DNA of 64,000 nucleotides, taken from the NCBI GenBank assembly GCA_022827185.1, contig JAJDTM010000029.1:1-64000 (forward strand), written 5' to 3'. This DNA is from Candidatus Poribacteria bacterium (GTDB lineage Bacteria > Poribacteria > WGA-4E > WGA-3G). Position 1 is the first letter of the stretch; each line of letters opens with the position of its first letter. The notes beneath the pieces were generated by a model. The model worked only from the letters and a program-made list of their open reading frames with translations, was not told the origin of the DNA and ran no database searches. This document shows positions 60,340 to 64,000 of this stretch, piece after piece. Made by a program: the position numbers and the translations under genes.

Positions 60340-61851
60340 TTATTCTGCGGGAGTATCTCCTGTCTCCTCTGGTGCTGCTTCCGCTGTTGCGCCAGTGAGC
60401 GTGCTCAAGAAAGAGAGTAGATTCGTCAAATCTGCGACCGATAAGAGTATCGGGAAGTTTTCGGGCATCGGTGATGTAACATGGAGTCTCTTGCCAGACG
60501 CCAGGGTCAGAGTAGCTTCCTCAAGATCAAACGTATCAAATATCTCTTCACTCCCATCAACGATTAATACAATTTCCTCATCATCCATTGTTCCTGAAAC
60601 ATATTCGCCAACAATTTCATCGCCATCAAAAGTGACAACGGTCATCAGACTCTTCACGTCTGTTTTAGAGAGTGTTCGCGCCTCGTCGCCGACCTTAAGT
60701 GTTACGATTTCATCAGTTTCCGAAACTAATTGCCCAGTTACAGGAGCATCCGCATCTGCGGGCGTTAGTGTTAATGTAAGATAACCTTTCGCTTCCAGAT
60801 CTGTGAGTTCTTCAATCGGTTCGTCATCAAGTTCGCTCAATAAGATGGTGTGCTCTTCTTCCACGCCGTCTGCCGTTTTGGTTCGAACGACAATTTTTTC
60901 TTCGTCCTGTGAGACGAGTGTGCCTTGGAAAGTCGTTCCTTTCGCACGGACAGTAACGGCACCGTACCCACTGACAATTTGGGCACCGGGTAAAAGGATT
61001 GACTCCTCAAGATACCGCATGTCGTTAAAGGCTGCGATCTCGGAGAGATCGGGTGCGGTGACGACTTCAAAGTCTTCATTTGTTGTTTCACCCGCTGCTG
61101 GACTCTCTATTCCTTGAACAGCGTGGCACGTGATACACGCGGCATCTACAAAGACCTTTTTGCCGAGTTCCGGGTCGCCTGTAAGCAGAGGTGGCAGTGC
61201 TTCAGCGGCTGTCCCTATATCTGCCCTGTCTATCGGTTCATCAAATGGTGTCGGGTCAATTTCGCCGCCTTGACTCTGGAGATAGGCGATAACTGCTTCA
61301 ATCTCTAATTTGGAAAGCGCGATAGGTGCCTTCCATACCTCTGGCATAATTTTGCCGTAACCGGCTACAAGATAGTTCGCAGGTTGATACATGGACTCAA
61401 TCAAATACGCTTTGGCATCCATGCCGGGGACGCGGGTTGCAGCGTTAACACCGATGTCTGTCAAGTCGGGACATCTCCCAGGGGGGGCAGTAGTATCTAC
61501 AGTATGGCACGCGGCGCACTGTCCTTTCCCGTTAAACACCAAGGCACCCTGCTCAGCGACTGCGTCTGGATCGCTCCAATCGAGTTCGGTCAAATTCACC
61601 GCTGTGGAACTTTCCGGTACAAGTCCTGCAACAAAGGCGTAAAACCATATCACGGCAAGTGAGAACGTTAGCAATCTCATAACGCTGGTCCATAAGACAA
61701 TGTTTACAATAACCGCAATCAGAAACCAGACCGACCAAGGTAGTAAATTCTCCGAAGCAATCGGGAATGCGGATGCGCCAGCAATATAGGCGATGAAACT
61801 CACCACCATTAAGATTAGACTTACAATTTTTATGAGCGTATTCCTTGACAT
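60340..61851 (-). CDS. Membrane protein with two cytochrome c domains and a duplicated beta linker
   Basis: A 503-aa protein with three N-terminal TM segments (to about 75), heme motifs CAACH (112-116) and CITCH (239-243), axial Met regions (YGKIMPEVW, Met169). A beta-rich repeat region (GTTFQGTLVSQDEEKIVVRT ... GQLVSETDEIVTLKVGDEA, about 315-450) resembles the planctomycete heme-binding domain TIGR02603 type. It ends SPMPENFPILLSVADLTNLL, the distal Met part of a heme module. It directly follows the CydA-like gene in the same orientation. Confidence 0.88.
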   Translation of the reverse strand: MSRNTLIKIVSLILMVVSFIAYIAGASAFPIASENLLPWSVWFLIAVIVNIVLWTSVMRLLTFSLAVIWFYAFVAGLVPESSTAVNLTELDWSDPDAVAEQGALVFNGKGQCAACHTVDTTAPPGRCPDLTDIGVNAATRVPGMDAKAYLIESMYQPANYLVAGYGKIMPEVWKAPIALSKLEIEAVIAYLQSQGGEIDPTPFDEPIDRADIGTAAEALPPLLTGDPELGKKVFVDAACITCHAVQGIESPAAGETTNEDFEVVTAPDLSEIAAFNDMRYLEESILLPGAQIVSGYGAVTVRAKGTTFQGTLVSQDEEKIVVRTKTADGVEEEHTILLSELDDEPIEELTDLEAKGYLTLTLTPADADAPVTGQLVSETDEIVTLKVGDEARTLSKTDVKSLMTVVTFDGDEIVGEYVSGTMDDEEIVLIVDGSEEIFDTFDLEEATLTLASGKRLHVTSPMPENFPILLSVADLTNLLSFLSTLTGATAEAAPEETGDTPAE

Positions 61852-62103
61852 TATTTTAACTTTCCTTGCGGTTAAATGACGTGGGTTTGGACTTTAACGT
61901 GCCATTCTTAAATCCGCTCTCCATTTCATTACGAGCTACGCACTTTGTTCTACTACTTTCTTATTATTCCTTGCGGTTAAATGACGTGGGTTTGGACTAA
62001 CGTGCCATTCTTAAATCCGCTCTCCATTTTGCGGCGTACTCGCCCATAAGCGATCTGCTTCATTACGAGCGGGTTTCTGATTAAGTATATCAAGGTTATC
62101 GAT
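61852..62103. repeat. Two tandem leader-C repeats, second interrupted by a 31-bp element
   Basis: Copies start at 61864 and 61969 (105-bp offset). Each reads CCTTGCGGTTAAATGACGTG, TGGGTTTGGACT, AACGTGCCATTCTTAAATCC. Copy 1 continues CTCTCCATTTCATTACGAGC; copy 2 has 31 bp (62030-62060) between CTCTCCATTT and CATTACGAGC. Copy 1 lies just upstream of the ATG at 61851. Confidence 0.85.
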
Positions 62104-64000
62104 CTAATCATCACCCTCAGCGGCGACAGCTGCTTCGGCGGGAGCCCCTGATGCTTGCTTCTTCTTCTCACCCCATAAACCGAGCCAGAAAATAAACCCG
62201 ACGAGTGCGAAGAAGGCTACCATGATAATCGCTACCATGTTCACCGCCTCGCTGAGAAGTGGCGTAAACGCATCTGCGGATGTGTCCTGCATGACACCGA
62301 AGATGTGCCACGCTTCCCGCAGCCCTGAACGCGCATAGCCCATCAGTCCCATAAGAGACGTAAACGTAATAGCGATGAGGATTAAAACGTACTGTGAGCG
62401 GTCCGTCATCTCTCCCCAGTTAATAGTGCCGGATGTTGTCGCCTTGCGGTACATGAAGATGTCAACAACAGTGACGACTGCCATGACAGCAAGCGCGACC
62501 AGCACTTGATACGGGGTTAGGACATTGACGCGTAAGTCCGTAGGAACGGTAAATCCGACGATACCGATCACCACAATTGAGATAGTTGCGAAAAATAAGA
62601 TAGAGGAAATCGCTATGTTCCCAACCTTTTGCCAACTCGCCGTCGGTGTTTTCCCAGAACGTCGATAGAACAAAAAGCTCAAAAAGGTGGTAAGGATAAT
62701 GATGTTAACAGCCGTATTCTTGGCAGTCATCAAGCCGAACAATCCGAGATGTGGATGGTTTGCGCCGCCCATTGCGCTCAATTCACTGGCGGTTGAGATT
62801 TTAGAGAGTGTCCGCGGGGTCATCCAGATTGCGACACAGATAATAATAACCGTAATCATGTACGGACGGTAACGTGCGTAGATTTCCGCGCCCTGAATGC
62901 GCCCCATGCCTGACCAGAGGTAATAATTTGCACCGATGAAGAGGACCCCGATCATCACTGCCTGAATAATAAAGAGCCAAGAGAAGAGGCTGCCCATCAT
63001 GTTGATGCCCATCGTGTTATTGAACATATAGATTTCTCTACCGAGCCAATAACCGAGGAACGGCAGCGGGATCAATCCACAGAGTGCGATGAAGTTCCCG
63101 GTATATCCCATCCAATCGTAGTGCGCTTTGTCCTCTTTCGTCTTAGCGACGAGGAACCGGAACGCGGCATAAGCCGCTACGATTGAACCGCCGAAAGCGA
63201 TGTTCCCGACAAGCCGGTGAATATTAACAGGCATCCACGTGAAGTTATTGACAGCATCCCAAAGGGTCCCCATAAATTCGCCTGTTGTCTCGTTATGGAG
63301 TGGCACCATTGTATGGCTTGTAACACCCTCCATAGCGGTTTCAGGTGTTAGGGACGGATCAGCAGCCAATTTTTCTTCAATCCAAGACTTCCGCCTGCCT
63401 TCAGATAGCACACCGTATTGGGTTGCGGGACTCGTCTGGTAACTCAACCAGGAGTTAGAGACGAACATAATCGCAGTGCCCCACACGTTTAATAAAACAC
63501 CGAGAAAGAGGTGCCATCCTTTATGGCGACCCTGCATTTTGTCCCACCCGTAGGAATAGAGGTAGAGCGTAAAGGTTTCGCCGAAAAACAGAACGACGTA
63601 AAAAATCATCGTCGGTCCGAATATCCCGCTGAGTTTGCTCATCACTTTCGGGTAGCACCAGATAAGAATGAAGACGAGAACACCACCGAGTAAGGCTGTT
63701 GTCGAAAACGCACCCATACAGAGTTTAATGAACTCTTGTGCCATCCGGTCGTATCGTTCATCCTTGGTTTTCCAACCGATGAATTCGATGATAACAGCGA
63801 ACATCGGGACACCGAGAATAAAGGATCCGAATAGTAGATGGAGCTGCGCAGCGATCCATGCTGCGTTTCGGCTACCGATCTTCGGGAAGGCGCGATACTC
63901 CGCCTCGGTCACATCCTGTGCGAATGCTGGTGCGATCGCTAACACGGCATAAAAGACGAGTACACACCCCAGTATGAGATAGAGCCTCTTCTTAGATATT
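62104..64000 (-). CDS. CydA-like cytochrome bd oxidase-family subunit I (5' end beyond the window)
   Basis: At least 632 codons; the frame is open to base 64000 and contains a signal-like sequence (KKRLYLILGCVLVFYAVLAI then APAFAQ), so the true start is outside. An in-frame GTG at 63945 is not needed. bd-family features: His in WIAAQLHLLFGSFILG, Glu and Trp-Asp in FGETFTLYLYSYGWDK, His in MPVNIHRLVGNIAFGG. The quinol-loop GRQPW motif is absent. Many TM segments. No CydB is seen downstream. Likely a bd-like, cytochrome-c-linked oxidoreductase; electron donor and acceptor are unknown. Confidence 0.88.
   Translation of the reverse strand, partial: ISKKRLYLILGCVLVFYAVLAIAPAFAQDVTEAEYRAFPKIGSRNAAWIAAQLHLLFGSFILGVPMFAVIIEFIGWKTKDERYDRMAQEFIKLCMGAFSTTALLGGVLVFILIWCYPKVMSKLSGIFGPTMIFYVVLFFGETFTLYLYSYGWDKMQGRHKGWHLFLGVLLNVWGTAIMFVSNSWLSYQTSPATQYGVLSEGRRKSWIEEKLAADPSLTPETAMEGVTSHTMVPLHNETTGEFMGTLWDAVNNFTWMPVNIHRLVGNIAFGGSIVAAYAAFRFLVAKTKEDKAHYDWMGYTGNFIALCGLIPLPFLGYWLGREIYMFNNTMGINMMGSLFSWLFIIQAVMIGVLFIGANYYLWSGMGRIQGAEIYARYRPYMITVIIICVAIWMTPRTLSKISTASELSAMGGANHPHLGLFGLMTAKNTAVNIIILTTFLSFLFYRRSGKTPTASWQKVGNIAISSILFFATISIVVIGIVGFTVPTDLRVNVLTPYQVLVALAVMAVVTVVDIFMYRKATTSGTINWGEMTDRSQYVLILIAITFTSLMGLMGYARSGLREAWHIFGVMQDTSADAFTPLLSEAVNMVAIIMVAFFALVGFIFWLGLWGEKKKQASGAPAEAAVAAEGDD

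Overview
The window looks like a chromosomal segment from an uncultured, Gram-negative, aerobic bacterium. Candidatus Poribacteria or a close relative is my best guess, because it combines a complete UBact/proteasome gene set, many Tat/Sec-exported planctomycete-like proteins, a secreted protease with a type-IX-like tail, and intergenic regions packed with short palindromic repeats. This assignment is inference from gene content; no phylogeny was run. Almost every gene lies on the minus strand. The exceptions are a fatty-acyl-CoA ligase, a Gfo/Idh/MocA oxidoreductase and an SDR.

Layout. 1-241 is the 5' end of a 23S rRNA gene (minus), preceded by tRNA-Ala(UGC) and three tandem sigma70-type promoters, with no 16S gene upstream. 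923-6685 holds an exported PPC/cytochrome-c protein, a WD40 protein and a Tat-exported DUF1501 protein. 6873-14204 is a bacterial proteasome locus: ARC ATPase, Dop, the Pup-like modifier UBact, PrcB, PrcA and PafA. 14490-28051 holds lipid and carbohydrate enzymes, a very large subtilisin-like protease, a branched-chain amino-acid-type binding lipoprotein and a NatAB-like ABC exporter. 28140-34763 is a tandem array of five beta-lactamase-family serine hydrolases. 34784-41342 holds a LamG protein, two oxidoreductases, a pair of paralogous lipoproteins (one carrying a long Gly/Asn repeat) and an MntA/HEPN nucleotidyltransferase pair.

41422-64000 is dominated by electron transport and stress proteins. 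It contains two proteins with PCP_red domains (one fused to two universal-stress domains and a rubredoxin-like knuckle), an Mrp ATPase and a PQQ-type propeller. A full aa3/caa3-type cytochrome c oxidase cluster follows (subunits I, II, III, a second III-like protein and IV, heme O and heme A synthases, SCO). Upstream of it in transcription order are a cupredoxin protein, three multidomain c-type cytochromes and a bd-type (CydA-like) membrane subunit with no CydB inside the window. Quinol-to-cytochrome c-to-oxidase electron flow is a reasonable inference, but the donor and acceptor of the CydA-like module are unknown.

The most unusual material is non-coding. Several families of short palindromic elements occupy nearly every gap, some directly upstream of start codons. 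One sits in frame inside a lipid-kinase gene. A 31-32 bp sequence is found, with no target duplication, inside repeats of three different families. At each of those sites an uninterrupted copy lies about 100 bp away.
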